A stretch of DNA of 64,000 bases from Sclerotinia nivalis (Eukaryota > Ascomycota > Leotiomycetes > Helotiales > Sclerotiniaceae). The translations under genes were made by a program, and so were the position numbers. The stretch lies in contig JAPEIS010000016.1 of assembly GCA_029531795.1 (NCBI GenBank), positions 1,942,939-2,006,938 on the forward strand, written 5' to 3'. This document shows, piece after piece, positions 45,901-59,099 of the stretch (positions are counted from its first letter, which is position 1; each line of letters starts with the position of its first letter). The notes below the pieces were generated by a model that worked only from the letters and a program-made list of their open reading frames with translations, was not told the DNA's origin and did not search any database.

Positions 45901-46539
45901 GATTAGTAGATTATTAATGAATAGATCTCTTTTAGTTTGAATTGTTGTAGCAAGAGAATAATCTAAAGGATCTATTAAAGAAGGAATTCGATATGTTTCA
46001 ATTGATTGATGTCATTTTGTTATTTTAAAAACATCTTTTATTTCCTTAATTGAATCAAACTTAGAGAACCAGAATTCCTTTTTCGCTTTTTTGATAATCT
46101 TTCGAAGATTTTGTTTTGATTCTGAAGAATTGTTCGTTCGGTTTTCTTGAACAGCTGTCCGGCAGGTTTCGTTCTATTATGGTTGATCTGTATTTCGGCC
46201 GAGTGATCTTTGAGCTGATCCTGTGTATGCTGATTGTAAAGCTTGAGTAATATCTAAAGCTAATTTATCAAGATCTGTAGTCGTGTTTAAAGCTAGTAGA
46301 TTTAGATTCAATAGATTTTCTATTAATAAAATAGAGAAGAGTTTTTTGTCTAATATATTGATTCGAAATCTTTGGATCGAGTCTTAAAACCTTGTATTCC
46401 AATTCAAAATTGTCAATAAAAATCGATGATTGGAAGTTATATTCAAATATAATACAGAAGTTGTATTGGCTGTATATAATCCTAAAAGAAAAGCTAGATC
46501 GAGAATATTATCCAAATTATAGGTAGGTTCATCGATTAT
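42959..46539 (-). mobile_element. Tad-like non-LTR retrotransposon (LINE) relic, 5'-truncated
   Basis: Read on the minus strand. A run of 16 T at 42959-42974 is its poly(A) tail. From 5' to 3' of the element: end of the endonuclease domain (LDNILDLAFLLGLYT at about 46520, through TGSAQRSLGRNT near 46220), linker (KAKKEFWFSKFDSIKEIKDVF), reverse transcriptase (AIIPKPNKSDYTNPRSYRPI at 45511-45400; ILLTIDIKGVFDIILPEYLV near 45170), thumb/connection (DKKLNFKFYIQILS; NLISQNFAARTVRLDPKHPL), RNase H end (DIPGNEATDKAAKERT at 43618) and a C-terminal Cys/His segment (SYRKRKSSLHFYFCKIG). Stops break all parts. The N-terminal endonuclease part and ORF1 are missing: the element stops exactly where repeat R copy 2 begins. 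A solo LTR (45607-45819) is inserted between linker and reverse transcriptase. Confidence 0.88.
45607..45819 (-). repeat. Solo LTR, 213 bp, inverted copy, target duplication AATTG
   Basis: Same length as the copy at 34805-35017 and about 97 percent identical by eye, in opposite orientation. Reads on the + strand from TATCACAGAGGC to ACCCCGTGACA. Perfect 5-bp duplications AATTG at 45602-45606 and 45820-45824. It interrupts the LINE relic, so it is younger than the LINE. Confidence 0.92.
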
Positions 46540-47729
46540 GAAGAGTAAATATGAGGTTAAGGTCAGAATATGATTTTGGAAATTTTAGGATCCATTCGAT
46601 TCGTTTTGATTCGACAAATATAATGTAATCATTTATATTATCATTAAGATGTTGTGGAGGGAGTTATGGTTGATCAAAGGCAGGTGTTGTGGTGTTGCAT
46701 TTCCTGATTTGGTAAGAGGTCTGATACTGCCAGTGGATCATTGCCTTCCCAATCGAGGTTTTTCAATCAACGAATATATGAATACTTTTGACTTCGAATA
46801 AAACATATGTAAAGTATATTTTATATATCTTTTAGGGTCATTTTGAGGCAGGGTTTCGAATCTGAAATCATAATTAAATTATTTATTGAATTGAGGGATC
46901 TTTATAGATTTTGATTATTAGGTGTTGTAATATTGTATTTCCCGATTTAACAAAAGGTCTGATACTACCAATAGATCATCGCCTTTCTAATCAAGGTTTT
47001 TCAACCATCTTTTTAATTTTATATTACAAAATCTGCTTTTATTATTAACTTTTTTGTAAAATCGAAATGTTACCTCAAAAGAAATGTGGTGGGCGATTAA
47101 AGAAGTATCTGAATACTAATGAAGCCAAAAAGGCGAATATCGATGGCAATCACCGGCGTTGAGAAAGAAAAGCACTCCAACCTTTGGATCCAATCGATTT
47201 CATTGTATACAAGCCTTTACTTCATTTAGATAACTTTACAAATACTCCTTTTACAATTGAATTTCAAACGGATATTCAAATTCTTCAAGATCATGATGCC
47301 CAAGATGTTCAAGAAAGCGATGTTCCAGAAAACCTGTAATCAATTTCCTTACTATTGATTCAATTATCCTTGATCGATAAAGATGCCGATATCGATGTTG
47401 TTATACAGATCAAGTAGATTCGAATCAATGAACAACAAACTAATCTTGAGAGAAACGAATACAATATAAAGATTACAGAAATTTTGATAGGATTACAGTC
47501 AGTCAATGCGATTAGTGTAGCTGAGGAGACAAGAATTAATAGGATTAATGGGATATCAGAATTACAAATTGAAGAAGAAATTAAAGTAGCGATACCAACA
47601 TCAAGAATACAGACCGAGAAGCTTCAGTATTTTTGTTCTTCGCAGATTGGTTCTATAGATGAGTCAATAATGATATGGGATAATGATAATATTACTGTAT
47701 CAAATGTATGCAACGAATCAGCGAGTATA
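46540..47729 (+). mobile_element. Element E, truncated copy (repeat R copy 2 plus start of body)
   Basis: Repeat R copy 2 (46540-47066) contains two related sub-blocks ending CCAATCGAGGTTTTTCAA-like (about 46770 and 47000). The body opens with an ATG at 47067, MLPQKKCGGRLKKYLN, a basic GRPKKY-type segment, then LDPIDFIVYKPLLHLDN and a stop-interrupted acidic continuation (open at 47484-47738: IQSVNAISVAEETRINR). It matches copy 3 closely until 47729, where copy 3 starts; the rest is missing. No transposase family recognised. Confidence 0.7.
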
Positions 47730-48229
47730 GAAGAGTAAATATGGGGTCCGGGTCAGGATATGATTTTGGAAATTTAGGTATGCATTCCCTTCTAAATAAT
47801 ATAACAAATACAGTACAATTATTTATTTTATTATTGAGAAGTTGTAGGAGGAGTTATGGTTGATGAAAGGTAGGTGTTGTGGTGCTGTATTTCTCGATTT
47901 GGCGAAAAGCGTGGTACTGCCGATGGGTCCATTGCTTTCCGAATCGAGGTTTTTCAAACAACGAACATTCTAACTCTAAGGAAGATTTCTAGCTTTTGAA
48001 TAAAATAATGAAAATCTGATAATCCAAGTTTATATACTACGAAGTAATACTATATTTAATTATATTATCATAAAAAAATCGTGGATGAAGATATGATTGA
48101 TCAAAGTTAATCCTAAGAAGTTCGATACTGTTGGCAAGTCATCGCTTTTCCAATCGAGGTTTTTCAAACACTTATTTCCCCTTACCCTGCGAAATCTACT
48201 CTCATCATCAACTTCTTTATAAGATTAAA
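47730..48229 (+). repeat. Repeat R, copy 3, leader of element E
   Basis: About 490 bp, starts GAAGAGTAAATATGGGGTCC. Highly similar to copy 4 at 59415-59890 along its whole length. Two internal sub-blocks (about 47870-47965 and 48105-48175) share GATACTG...TCCAATCGAGGTTTTTCAAACA, showing an internal duplication within R. Confidence 0.85.
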
Positions 48230-51200
48230 ATGTTATCTCAAAAGAAATATGATGGACGACCGAAGAAGTATTCGAATGTCGAAGAAGCTAGAAAAGCGAA
48301 TATCGAAAGCACCCTCCGCCATCGAGAAAAGAAAACGCTCCAATCTTCGGATTTAATCGACTTCATTGTATACAAGCCTTCGCTTCATTCAGATATCCCT
48401 ACAAATACTCCTCCTACAATTGGTTTTCGAACGGATATTCAAATCCCTCAAGATCATGATGCTTAAGAAAGCGATGTTCCAGAAACCCTATGATCGATTT
48501 CTTTATTATTGATTCAATTACCTTCGATCAATAAAAATGCCGATGTTGCTGTACAGATTAAGCAAATCCAAAAAAACGAATAAGAGGTTAATCTTGAGAG
48601 AAACGAATATGATACAGAGATTGCAGAAATTCTGATAGGATTGCGATCGGCCTATACGACTAGTATAGTTGAGGAGGCGAGAATTGGTAGAATATCAGAA
48701 ACACATATTGAAGGAGCAATTGAAATAGGGATATCAGGAATACAAACGATGAAAGACTCATATATTGTTAATCAAAAAAAAGAAGTTCACAATGAAGAAC
48801 TTTGGTATTCTTGCTCTTTGTATATTGATTCTATAGATAAATCAATAATGATATAGGATAATGATAATATTGTTATATCAAATCTATTTAATGAATCAGT
48901 AAGTATTCAAAGATCTCCAATGAATACAATATTACCAAAAACACCAACTCAATCCAAATCATTCCCTTTATTATCATCATCAAATAAAACTAATAGCAAA
49001 GGAAACACTAATAAACAAAATACATCATTTTCAACTCAAAAGAACAATCTTTTGTCATAAATGAAACCCTTAGCAACAAGATCATCTGAAAACAATATAT
49101 CTTCCCCCTCAACTATAAAGAAACTTCCCAACAATACTTCTCCTTCACCTTTTCATCGAATTGAAAGTTTTGTACTGTTTTTGCCTATTCAACCAATAAT
49201 TCGAACAACACCAAATCCTACCATCTCTATACCCAATCCAATTTCTACTCCAATAGTAACAGATTCTTCAATACTAAGAACCTCTTTAAACACAACAGTA
49301 TCTCCTACTTCCATTAAGCGAACTACCTTCAAACTTGCCAAACAGCTTCGGAATTTTCAAGGCTATACTTATGAACAATATTCTCAAGCTAATCAATCTC
49401 ATCACAAATATCATCAACGATCAGATATATATTCTGAATGTTCATCTTTATTACAAATTACTAATTTTCTTAAAGGAAATTATATTGAAGGTATACCCTT
49501 ACCTGATATTTTGAATAATCCTAAATTGATGAAAGTAGAAAATCATAATAGCCTCGATTATCAAACAGTATTTGAAGATACAAGTATATTAGCTATACCT
49601 GAAGATACTGGAATACGGAATGAGAATCTATTTAAGAACTTATGTTTATTATAGCATTATATAGCTAATAAAAAGAATCACTATCCCAAGATAACGTTTG
49701 ATATTGATAACACTTGTTGCTTCTCTATCAGCTTAATATTCGCAAAACGAAATATCAATTGATTGTCTAAAGTATATCCTATTTTCAATCTTACAAATGA
49801 TATCCATTTTAGATTGCAAATGCCGGTATATAATAATCGTAGTGTATTGATATACAAATATATTCTACTTTACAAGATTCCTCATTATTGCTTTGATACT
49901 ACGATTGGAATAGATTCATTATTGATTTTCATCTTCTTTTCAGTTCTTCATTTAGAAAATGATTATAAGCATACTATTTATTTAAACAAATAAGATAATG
50001 AACTCTTTTATAATACTATTATTAATCCAGCAATAAATAAGATAATTAAGTCCTTCAATATTATACAATATTATTCTGCATCTACTAAAATTTCAAATTT
50101 GGATTCAATTATGATATCAGCAAAAAATCTTGATCGAAAAGAGTCAGTAAGAAATCAGCTTATCAAATACACTATACAACCTCAATACCTTGATACACTT
50201 TGGAGCCTTATTCTTCAAATTATCAATGAGAATCCAAATTTTGATCGATTTCGAGAAGCAATCTTATTTACCGATTCAAAAAATACTAAGCTGGAATTTA
50301 TGAATACTAATCTGATTCAAATATATAATAGTTGGAAAACAAAGTAATCTAAAATGACTGATATACAATTTTATAACCAAGATCATATGTTTATTGGTCT
50401 TGCAAAGCAAATAACATTCGAAAATAATGCTCTATCATATAATCATATTCCGGAAGACTACAAAGCAGAAGTATTCTTGTAGAAAAAGTATTGTTTCGAA
50501 GTATATACTAAAAGCCAGGTAGTTCTTGATACAGATAACAATTCAGCTAAAGGGAACCCTAAATGTACTATATATCCTTGAACGATGATACGGGATATTA
50601 TAGGCCAGACTCTATTTGCTATCCCAAATGAACAAAAGAGTAAAGATGGATTGATCTATTCTCAACATTACGTATTGATCAAGACACCCTTTGATTTATC
50701 AAAGGTGTACGTCTTTGATAATGATTTAATTGAGAACCTGGCTTTCGATTTTGGATACATTTGATCACTATAATAAGAAGAAGATAGGATTATTTTCTCC
50801 AAAACTGTTTGTGAGTTTGGCTACTTTTATAGTAAAAAGCAAACCTATACAAATCTCGTCGATAATCGCGGGAAGTCGTACGGGATTCGAGAAGAGCATT
50901 GTATCTTTTTGACTATGATGGAAGAGGTTTATCAGCAATGGCAACAATGGGATCTGTACGATAACGAGGTTGATATTGTTCAGCCTATTCTCCTTTATTA
51001 TATTGTCCCTACTCGAAAACTGCTTGATTTTCTCTCGGCTCAAATTAATAAATATTATCTTCTCTTTGAATATATTCTTGTATATATAGATATGATATAC
51101 TCGTTATTAGAAATTATTATTATAATAATAGCATTCAGAACTCTTCGATTTTGTTATAATAGCAACTTGATTCAACAGGAATCCCTATTGTACAAAGATC

Positions 51201-52700
51201 ATTAAAAACAGATATGGAATCACAAACAAATTATAAAAGAGGGCTTAGGGATACAGAATACAATAGAATAGTATAGTTTGGATTGATTCTTATCGAAATT
51301 TAATTGGACAATGTAACGGCTCGCAATACTACATAGAAAGAATATTCTAATTGATAATATACTAATATATAAAGAGTATAAGAGAAAATGGTATACAATC
51401 AAAGATCTTCGAGATATCTATATACGCTTTAATCAAACTGTGTTTTGGTATAATCGATACAATATACAATATAGCCTTTCTTTATTGAATAATTGATTAG
51501 AATATTTTTACATCTTGAATCTCGAGCAATTCGATACCGATATCTAAAAGGCTATACTCAAATCCTATAAAAGCTCTCCAGAATTATTACCTGATGCTAT
51601 AAAACAAAAGGAAGATATTCGATTCTACTATAAATATATAAAACAAATGTTTCTAATCAATAAAGTTATGGAGCTCTTCATTTTGTAACAAAAAATAAAA
51701 TACAATTTGATAGAAAAGCTGATCTACTCGATTTCTTGTTTCTGTAAAAGAATAACAAGGAACATCGTAGTTGGAATTACAAATCATATCGAATTATCTT
51801 ACAAAAGTCTTTTGAATTAATTAAACGATGTTTGGGATATCGAAGAACGGATAAATAATTGGATGAATTCTTACATCTTATTCGGTTGACTCATTGGGTC
51901 CTCTTTTATCCATTGGATTCTACCTTTATTATATCAACGAAGACTAATTGTAATCAAGATCTCTAGGAACGAATAATATAGCTCTCGATTATATATACTA
52001 ACCCTGAGAAAGTCGAGCTTCCTTTTCGTTTTCATCCGATTACGCTCTATAATATTCTGTAGTACACACAACAATAAACATTTGATAATAGTAGTAATCA
52101 TATATAGAACACCTTTGATATTATTACGGCATACAGAACTCAAAGGATCAAGATTTATAGATTAGAAAAGATTGAAAAATTCTGGATCACAGGGAAACAG
52201 AATAAAAGATTGAAAGGGTTTCGGCCAATATAGGAATGGACGGAGACACCAAAATTGAAGATACTAAAACAAATCAAAAACCAGAGCTTAAATGAATTAA
52301 AGGACTTAATAAGTAGATTTAATCGAAAGTGTACTGTTGATATTGATAATGATATTGATGATATTCAAGATAATAAATCGAATATAGTTGATACTACTGA
52401 CACTTATCAGTAATCTGCTAATGCTAATGCTAGTATTAGCAGAGGAAATATTATAACTGCTTTTGCTCGAAAACCGAATGATGAAAAAAAGCAAAAGATT
52501 GAATTGAATGAAAATGATTGTAATAATGATAATATTTTTATACCATCGAATAGCAAGAGATAGACAGTCGGATGCATCTTTGAGATTAGCTTAGAGTAAA
52601 CACTTTAGCTAAAAGAATTACAGCTTTAGAGGGAAATAAATGATCTGATCGAAGAGTCTTTGATATTGATTAACAGAAGAACCTTTTTACTTAATCATAA
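48230..52700 (+). mobile_element. Element E body: large degraded coding region of unknown family
   Basis: Starts ATG at 48230 (MLSQKKYDGRPKKYSNVEEA...; open to 48466) after repeat R copy 3. A long series of same-strand open stretches follows, separated by single TAG/TAA codons where Trp or Gln is expected. They include 49061-49654 (Thr/Pro/Ser-rich, then KLAKQLRNFQGYTYEQYSQ and GIPLPDILNNPKLMKVENH), 50099-50347 (NPNFDRFREAILFTDSKNT), 50540-50760 (IRDIIGQTLFAIPNEQKSK and LIKTPFDLSKVYVFDND) and 50909-51205 (MEEVYQQWQQWDLYDNEVDI). Later come FNQTVFWYNRYN, NPEKVELPFRFHPIT and EKFWITGKQNKRLKGFRPI. It was evidently one large protein of over 1200 residues, killed by RIP-type stops. I do not recognise the family. 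A basic GRPKKY N terminus and association with R mark it as repeated DNA. Confidence 0.55.
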
Positions 52701-52959
52701 TCGATATAATCTAATCTAATTCGTTAATAACATTACTAAAAAAATTATCTAACTTGTAATAATATTATATATAATAATATTATATATCCTATAATCAATA
52801 TAGTAATTACTAATTCTCATCTTTTAAATCATTAATTATTATATATTATAAGTTTTATTTTATTTTATATTAACCACTAAATATTAAATTAGAGAATTTT
52901 AGAAAAGATTAATTACTAAACTTATTATCTAAAGATAAATTATTTTGAAATAAAATTTC
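52701..52959. other. AT-rich spacer
   Basis: Almost pure A and T with short inverted runs around TATATAATAATATTATATA (52770-52790). No gene. Confidence 0.5.
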
Positions 52960-53327
52960 CTATAGTCAATTGTATTATAATCAATTTTACTATAGTCAAT
53001 TTTACTATAGTTAATTTTATCATAGTCAATTTTATAATAGATTATTTTATTATAATCAACTTTATTATAATTAACTTTACCATAATTAACTTTACTATAA
53101 TTAACTTTATTATAATCAACTTTACAATAGATTACTTTATTATAATCAACTTTATTATAATTAACTTTATTATAATCAACTTTACAATAAACTACTTTAT
53201 TATAATCAACTTTATTATAATCAATTTTACTATAATCAACTTTATTATAATCAACTTTACTATAATCAACTTTACAATAGATTACTTTACGATAGATTAC
53301 TTTATTATAGATAATTTTACAATTAGT
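52960..53327 (+). repeat. 15-bp AT minisatellite
   Basis: About 24 tandem units of AACTTTATTATAATC and close variants (TTACCATAATT, TTACAATAGATT). Variation is mostly C/T in the last base. Directly downstream of element E. Confidence 0.85.
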
Positions 53328-53589
53328 AATATTCGATAAATAACTTAAAGAATATTTTAAATTTAAATTTCGAAATTGTATTCATATAAGTATTAATAAT
53401 TAAAAGAGAGAACTGCTAAATGATTAGGAAAAAAATACATACAAGTAATCAAAAAAAAGGAACCGTTAAGGGTTTGAAAATAAAGAAAATGAATTTAATA
53501 TAAAGAGATTTATTAATAAATTGAAAAATTAGAATTATATAAATGAAATTAAGAGTAATGTATTTATTTTGAAAATGATTTTAGAGATT

Positions 53590-56500
53590 TTATAAATAAA
53601 AAATAATAATAAATTATAATCATTTGAGATATTTAAAAAATAAGATATAAAGAAATAATTATAAATAAAATTAGATTAAAAAAAATAATATAATTTAAAA
53701 TATTATTAATAGGAAGTAAAATGAAAAAGGATTTGAAGTAATTTTTATAATTAAAAATAAAAATAAATTAAAAAAGAATAATAAAAAGAAATAATAAAAA
53801 GAAATAATAATTGAAAATATAAAAAAATGAATATAATTATATAAGATGAAGAAAAAATAATTAAAAGAGTTAATTTATATATATAAAAAAATAAGTAAAT
53901 AAAATAATTAAAAGTATATAAATATAGATTTATAATAAAAGAAATATAAGAATTAGGGTTATTGATAAAAAAGAGGATTAGGATTAATTATTGATAAAAA
54001 GGGAATTAGAATTATTAATAAAAAAAGGAATTAGAATTATTAAAAAAAGAATAGGATTATAATAAAAAGTAAGATATAAAATAAAGAATAAGATGATAAG
54101 AAAAAAAGATAAAGGAGTTAGAATAATTAATATAGAAAAGAAAAGAAAATTAAAATAGGAATAATAAAGTTTAAAAAAAAAAGAATAAAAATAAAAAAAA
54201 AGATAAAATTGATAGGAAATAAAAAGATTAAATAGAAAGAATAAAAATAAAAAGGGAGTAAAGTTGAAAAGGGAGAATTGGAAAGGGAGAATTGAAGAAA
54301 GAGTAGAGTTAGAAATAAATTATATAAAATTGGTTGAATTAAATTAATAATAGTAAAAGAGAGTTATAGAAAAGGAAGATAAATAAAAAAGATAAAAATA
54401 AATATTTAGAGGATATGAGGAATAAATAAATTTTTTAAAATAAAAAGAATATATAGAATTTAAAATAATTTTTTGGAAAGATTATATTATATAAATATAA
54501 ATATAAATTAAAAAAAAAAAAGAAAAAAGGGTTATTAAAAATGATTATATAAAAGGAAAAAAGAATTGATTTAAATAAAAGAGTTTTAGGATTATAAAGA
54601 AAGAAAAATGAATTAATAATTAATAATAATAATAATAGTAAAGTATTTATTATATTAAAAAAAAGAGATTAGGATTATTAATAAAAGAGAGGGTTAAAGG
54701 TATTTGTATTATAGAGATTATAAGATTAGGATTAAAAAAGATTTTATTATAAGAGAATAATATAAATAAAGATTATATTAATAAAAGATAATAGTTTAAT
54801 AAATATTTTTTAAAATAAGGAATTATATTTTGTTATTTATTAAAAGTAAAATATAAAGAGAAAATAGTTAGAATATAAAAATGAAAAGAAAGAAATGAAA
54901 TGAATTATTAATAATAAATAATAAAGTAAAAAAGAATAAAGTAAAAAATAATAAAATATAGAATTTAAAAAAGAAATGAATTTTTAAAAAAAGTAGAAAT
55001 ATATATTATAAAGTATTTAAAAAAAAGTTATGAATAAAAGAAATAAAATAAGGATATAAAAAAAGAAATAAAAAGAAAAAAGAAAAAATTAAGAAATGAA
55101 ATAATAAGATAAGATAAGATATTAAGATTAAAGTTATTTGAGAAAGAGAAATTAATAGGAATATATAATAAGATTAAAATGAATGATTTTAAATATTATA
55201 AGGTTTGAATAAAAATAAAGAAAAGATTAGAATAAAATTAAAGATATATAATAAAAGATTAGAAATAGGATTAGGATTATTTATAATGTGGATTTTAGAT
55301 AAATAAAATGAAATAAATAAAATAGAATAATTTATATTGATAATATATAATAAGAAAAGGTTTTTAAAAAAATAAGAATGAATATTAAAGAAAGATATAT
55401 ATAAATTAAAATATAATAAGTTTTAGGATTATAATAATAAATATAAGAAAAGAAAATTTAGAAATTGGATTTAGGATTATATATAAATAAAAGAAATTAA
55501 TATAAATTGAGGTAAAAAAAAAGAAAAAAAAAAAAATAGATATAGAATTTTAAATAAAAGAATAAATATTAATATATTGTAAAGTAAATAAGAAAATAAA
55601 ATAAGAAAGTTTTTAGGATTTGAAATAAATGAAGTAAATAAGATTATAAAAAAAGAAATGAAGAAAAGAAATGAAAAAGATTTTTAGGAATAAAAATATA
55701 TATTAAAGATATTATTAAGAAAGAAAAACAGGCGAATAATAATCAAAAATATAATAAAATAGATATAGAATTAAGGTATATAATAAATTTTGAAGAAAAA
55801 TAGGATTAGAGTTATTTATAATAAGGGAATAAGGAATTTTTATATAAATAAATGAATATAGATTGATTAATATTAAGAATTGATAAGAAAAAAAATTGAA
55901 AAAGAAATTTTTTGAAAAGAATTTAAAGAGAGAATTTGAAAAGAATAAATTGAATAATAAATAAATAAAAGAAAGATTATATATTAAAAATAAGAGATTA
56001 ATAATATTTTTTAGGATTTTAAAATTATAAAAAGGAAAGAAAGATTTTTTAAAATAATAAAAATAAAGAAGTAATATAATAAGAATTATAAAGATTTAGA
56101 AGAATAATAAAAAAAGAAAGAAATAAATGAAGAAATAAGAATAATAAAAAAAAGAAAAAGAAAAGTGGATTAGAAATAATATTAATTAGAAATAAAAGGA
56201 ATTTTAGAATTAAAAGAAAAAGAGATTAGGATTATTAATAAAAGAAAGATTAGAATGATAAATTAAAAAGAGGATTAGAATAAAGAATAAGAATTATAAA
56301 TGAAAGAAGGGATTTTAATCAGAAATAAAGAAAAAAGAAAGAAATAAAATAAAAAGAAAGAATAAAAATAATATTTAGAGTTAGATAGGAAAAGAAAATA
56401 AAAAATATAAAAGAAAAAGAGAATATTAAGATTAAGGATATTAATAAAAAGGAGAATTATAGTAATAAAATAAGAATAAAATAAAATAAAAATTGAGATT

Positions 56501-56866
56501 TTGAGAATTTTGAAATAAAAAAAGAAAAAGAAAAAGAAAAGAAATAAAGGATTAAAATATGATTAAGAATGAAAAATAGAAATGGAATTATTAATAAAGA
56601 AGAAAGAGATTATAATTGATAATAATAAAAAGAAGGAGAATAAAAGAAGGAGAATAAAAGAAGGAAAAGGAGAATAAAAAGAGAATAAAAAAAGAAGAAT
56701 AAAAAAAGAATAAAAAGGAGAATAAAGAGAATAAAAAAGAAGAAGAATAAAAAGAGAATAAAAGAAGAATAAAAAGAAATATAAAAATTAAAAAGAAATA
56801 ATATTAAAAGAAATAATATTAAAAGAAATAAGATTATAATAAAAGATGAATGAATAACATAATTTT
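53590..56866 (+). repeat. C-depleted low-complexity tract, left part
   Basis: About 3.3 kb in which the + strand consists of A, G and T with only a handful of C (I see them near 53623, 55729-55744 and 56320). Loose recurring words include GATTAGGATTATTAATAAAAAG, AAAAAGAAATAATAAAAAGAAA and, near 56640-56760, GGAGAATAAAAGAAGGAG. There is no coding potential. It is the degenerate continuation of the G-rich minisatellite seen at 59100-59414; a DNA transposon at 56867-58672 separates the two parts. Confidence 0.85.
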
Positions 56867-58672
56867 ATCAGAAGATCGGCTATATCAGTGAATCGGTCAT
56901 TTTAATCGAATTATTGATTTAAAAGTATATTATTCAACAAAAACTAAATCAATTGATTGAAATATTAAGAATCTAATAATCTAGGATCAGTATACTATTT
57001 TTTATGAGGATCTTGAATTGTGACTAGTCTTTTAATTTAATACAGCATCGATTAGAATACTTCCCCATTAAATTCCCTCTATTTTGAAGCTCGTCGTGTT
57101 GAATCTGAATATCAACCTTTTAATGAGATAATATATCTTCAGCTTTTTGAAAAGTAAGTACTCCTTCATTATATAATTGAATCTTTTTAGCATATCGATG
57201 TTTGCTTAATAATAAATTTGAATTAAAGCATAGATTCTCTACACTTAAGTATTCTCATAGGCTAATCTTTCTATGCCTTTAAATAGAGCTAATAGAGTTT
57301 CGAATATTAGATATAGGGGAATTGATTGATAATGAGTAATTGGAGATTTTAGTAAAATCGATTGGAAAAAGAAATGGTGGATTATAAAGGTGTTTGAGAG
57401 ATCCAAGAGTCTAGATCGATGAATGGAGGGTAGGTGTACGAATCCGGGTATTTAATTTTGAGAGTATAGCTTGAGGATCAAATGATATTAGACCTACTCC
57501 TCGAAACCAACTTTATATTCTGAGTTATGATTGATTGTTGATATACAGCTTTAAAAGTTATAAAAGATTCAACCTTAGTGATATAATTGATAGAATTTAA
57601 TAAATCCATTAATTTGACAACCATATACCTGTTTCAATACACTAAAACAGCCAACATCAAATGGTTGAGTTAAATGATTTGAATACAATAATAATCTTAT
57701 ACATATAATATTATTTGCCTTGCAATATAATTGAAAAGGTATCGATTCGTGACTTTCGTATCTATTTATTAGCATTCGATATTTGTCTTTCGTTCGATGA
57801 ATTGTATATTTATCGAAAGCTTTATTCATTCCAATCCTGTCTCATTATTCGTCTATAATTGGAAGTAGATTTAATAGCCCAATCTGCAGGAAAACCGCTT
57901 TCCGTATATCAATTAGAAAAATGATATTGCTTTTGAACTATCGAAATGAAGGTATAGTTTCCCCTTCACTATTATTATATATAATCGCTATAGCTTACTC
58001 TCTATTATCGATTTAATATTGCTTTACTTCTATCATTCCGTTCAGCACTAGTTACAATTATTCCGGGATATATTATACCCATTATAAAGCTAGTTTCATC
58101 GAAGTTATAGAAATCGCAATCCAAGATACCATATTTAAACCTGTATATTCAATACCAATTGAAATCACTCTTCAATAAGCTTGGGATCCTTATAGAGAGC
58201 TTTTTGGAAGTCATAAACACAACTAAAACGCATCTTTAATTCTATACATCGTTGTATAAAACGATGAGCTCAAAGCTTTCCAACCTTCTTCGCACTTTGC
58301 GTTTCGAGTATATAATTCGCTATATCTTCAACACTACTTAATTTAGATGAAAATCCTCTATAATCCATATCAAATATATATTGAATAAGTACCTCCTCTT
58401 TTAATTCAATCAAATTATAACTTTTGGTCAATTTCAGCTATACTAGGTTTACCTCGAATTCTATCATCCAATGTAGATCGAGATATACAATAGGATTGAG
58501 CTGCCTTTCGAATTGTTAATTTTTTATTTGATTCAATAATCTGAATAGCTAAGATTATATATGCTTCTTTAGAATGAATTTCCGTAGTTGATAATGAAGA
58601 AAACGTGTATTAAGTGTAGACTAATAATTCGAGGTAAAAGTGGCCGACCTATTGATATGATTGATCTATTGA
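56867..58672 (-). mobile_element. pogo/Fot1-like DNA transposon, RIP-degraded
   Basis: Read on the minus strand. The N-terminal helix-turn-helix is TIRKAAQSYCISRSTLDDRI with RGKPS (about 58550-58470). Then a CENP-B-type DNA-binding part (KVGKLWAHRFIQRCIELK near 58270), and the DDE domain with FDETSF (about 58110), LINRYESHES (57766-57738) and QPFDVGCFSVLKQVYG (57660-57610). A C-terminal ENLCFNSNLLLSKHRYAKK coil follows. At the second catalytic position relatives have Asp-Gly-His; here Asn-Arg-Tyr, each explained by one transition. Imperfect terminal inverted repeats of about 45 bp lie at 56873-56920 and 58621-58667 (both read outward-in as GATC..C.ATATCA..........GAATTATT). Exact ends are uncertain by a few bases. 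It lies inside the C-depleted tract. Confidence 0.85.
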
Positions 58673-59099
58673 TAAATTACATTATAGGAATAGAAATAAA
58701 AAGAAGATAAAATGAATAAAGAAAGAATAAAAAGAAATGATAGAATTTTAATAATAAAGAAAAAAGAGATATTGGGATTAGTGATATTAATGAAAAAGAG
58801 GATTAGGATTATAAATGAAAAGGGTTTTAATGAAAAAGGGATGAAGGATATAAATGAAAAGGGTTTTAATGAAAAGAGATAAAATTAAAAAGGGAGAGTT
58901 GAAAAGAAATAGAATTGAAAAAATAAAGTTGGAAAAATAGAGTTGAAGAGATAATAGAATTAAAGAAAGGTAATAAAATTGAAGAAAAGTAATAGAATTG
59001 AAGAGAGGTAAAATTGGAAAAAGGTAATAGAATTGGAAAGGGGTAGTAAAATTAGAAAGAGATAGAGTTGGAAAGGAATAATAGAATTGGAGGGGTAAT
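58673..59099 (+). repeat. C-depleted tract, right part
   Basis: Resumes after the pogo-like element with no C on the + strand. Composition shifts gradually from A-rich (left) to G-rich (right): GAAAAGGGTTTTAATG, then TAGAATTGAAGAAAGGTAAT, then GAATTGGAAAGGGGTAGT-type words about 18-20 bp apart, merging into the 61-bp minisatellite. Confidence 0.8.

Noticed and set aside
53590..56866. Possible CRISPR-like or regular direct-repeat array
   Set aside because: Words recur loosely without constant repeat length or unique spacers; low-complexity decay explains it.
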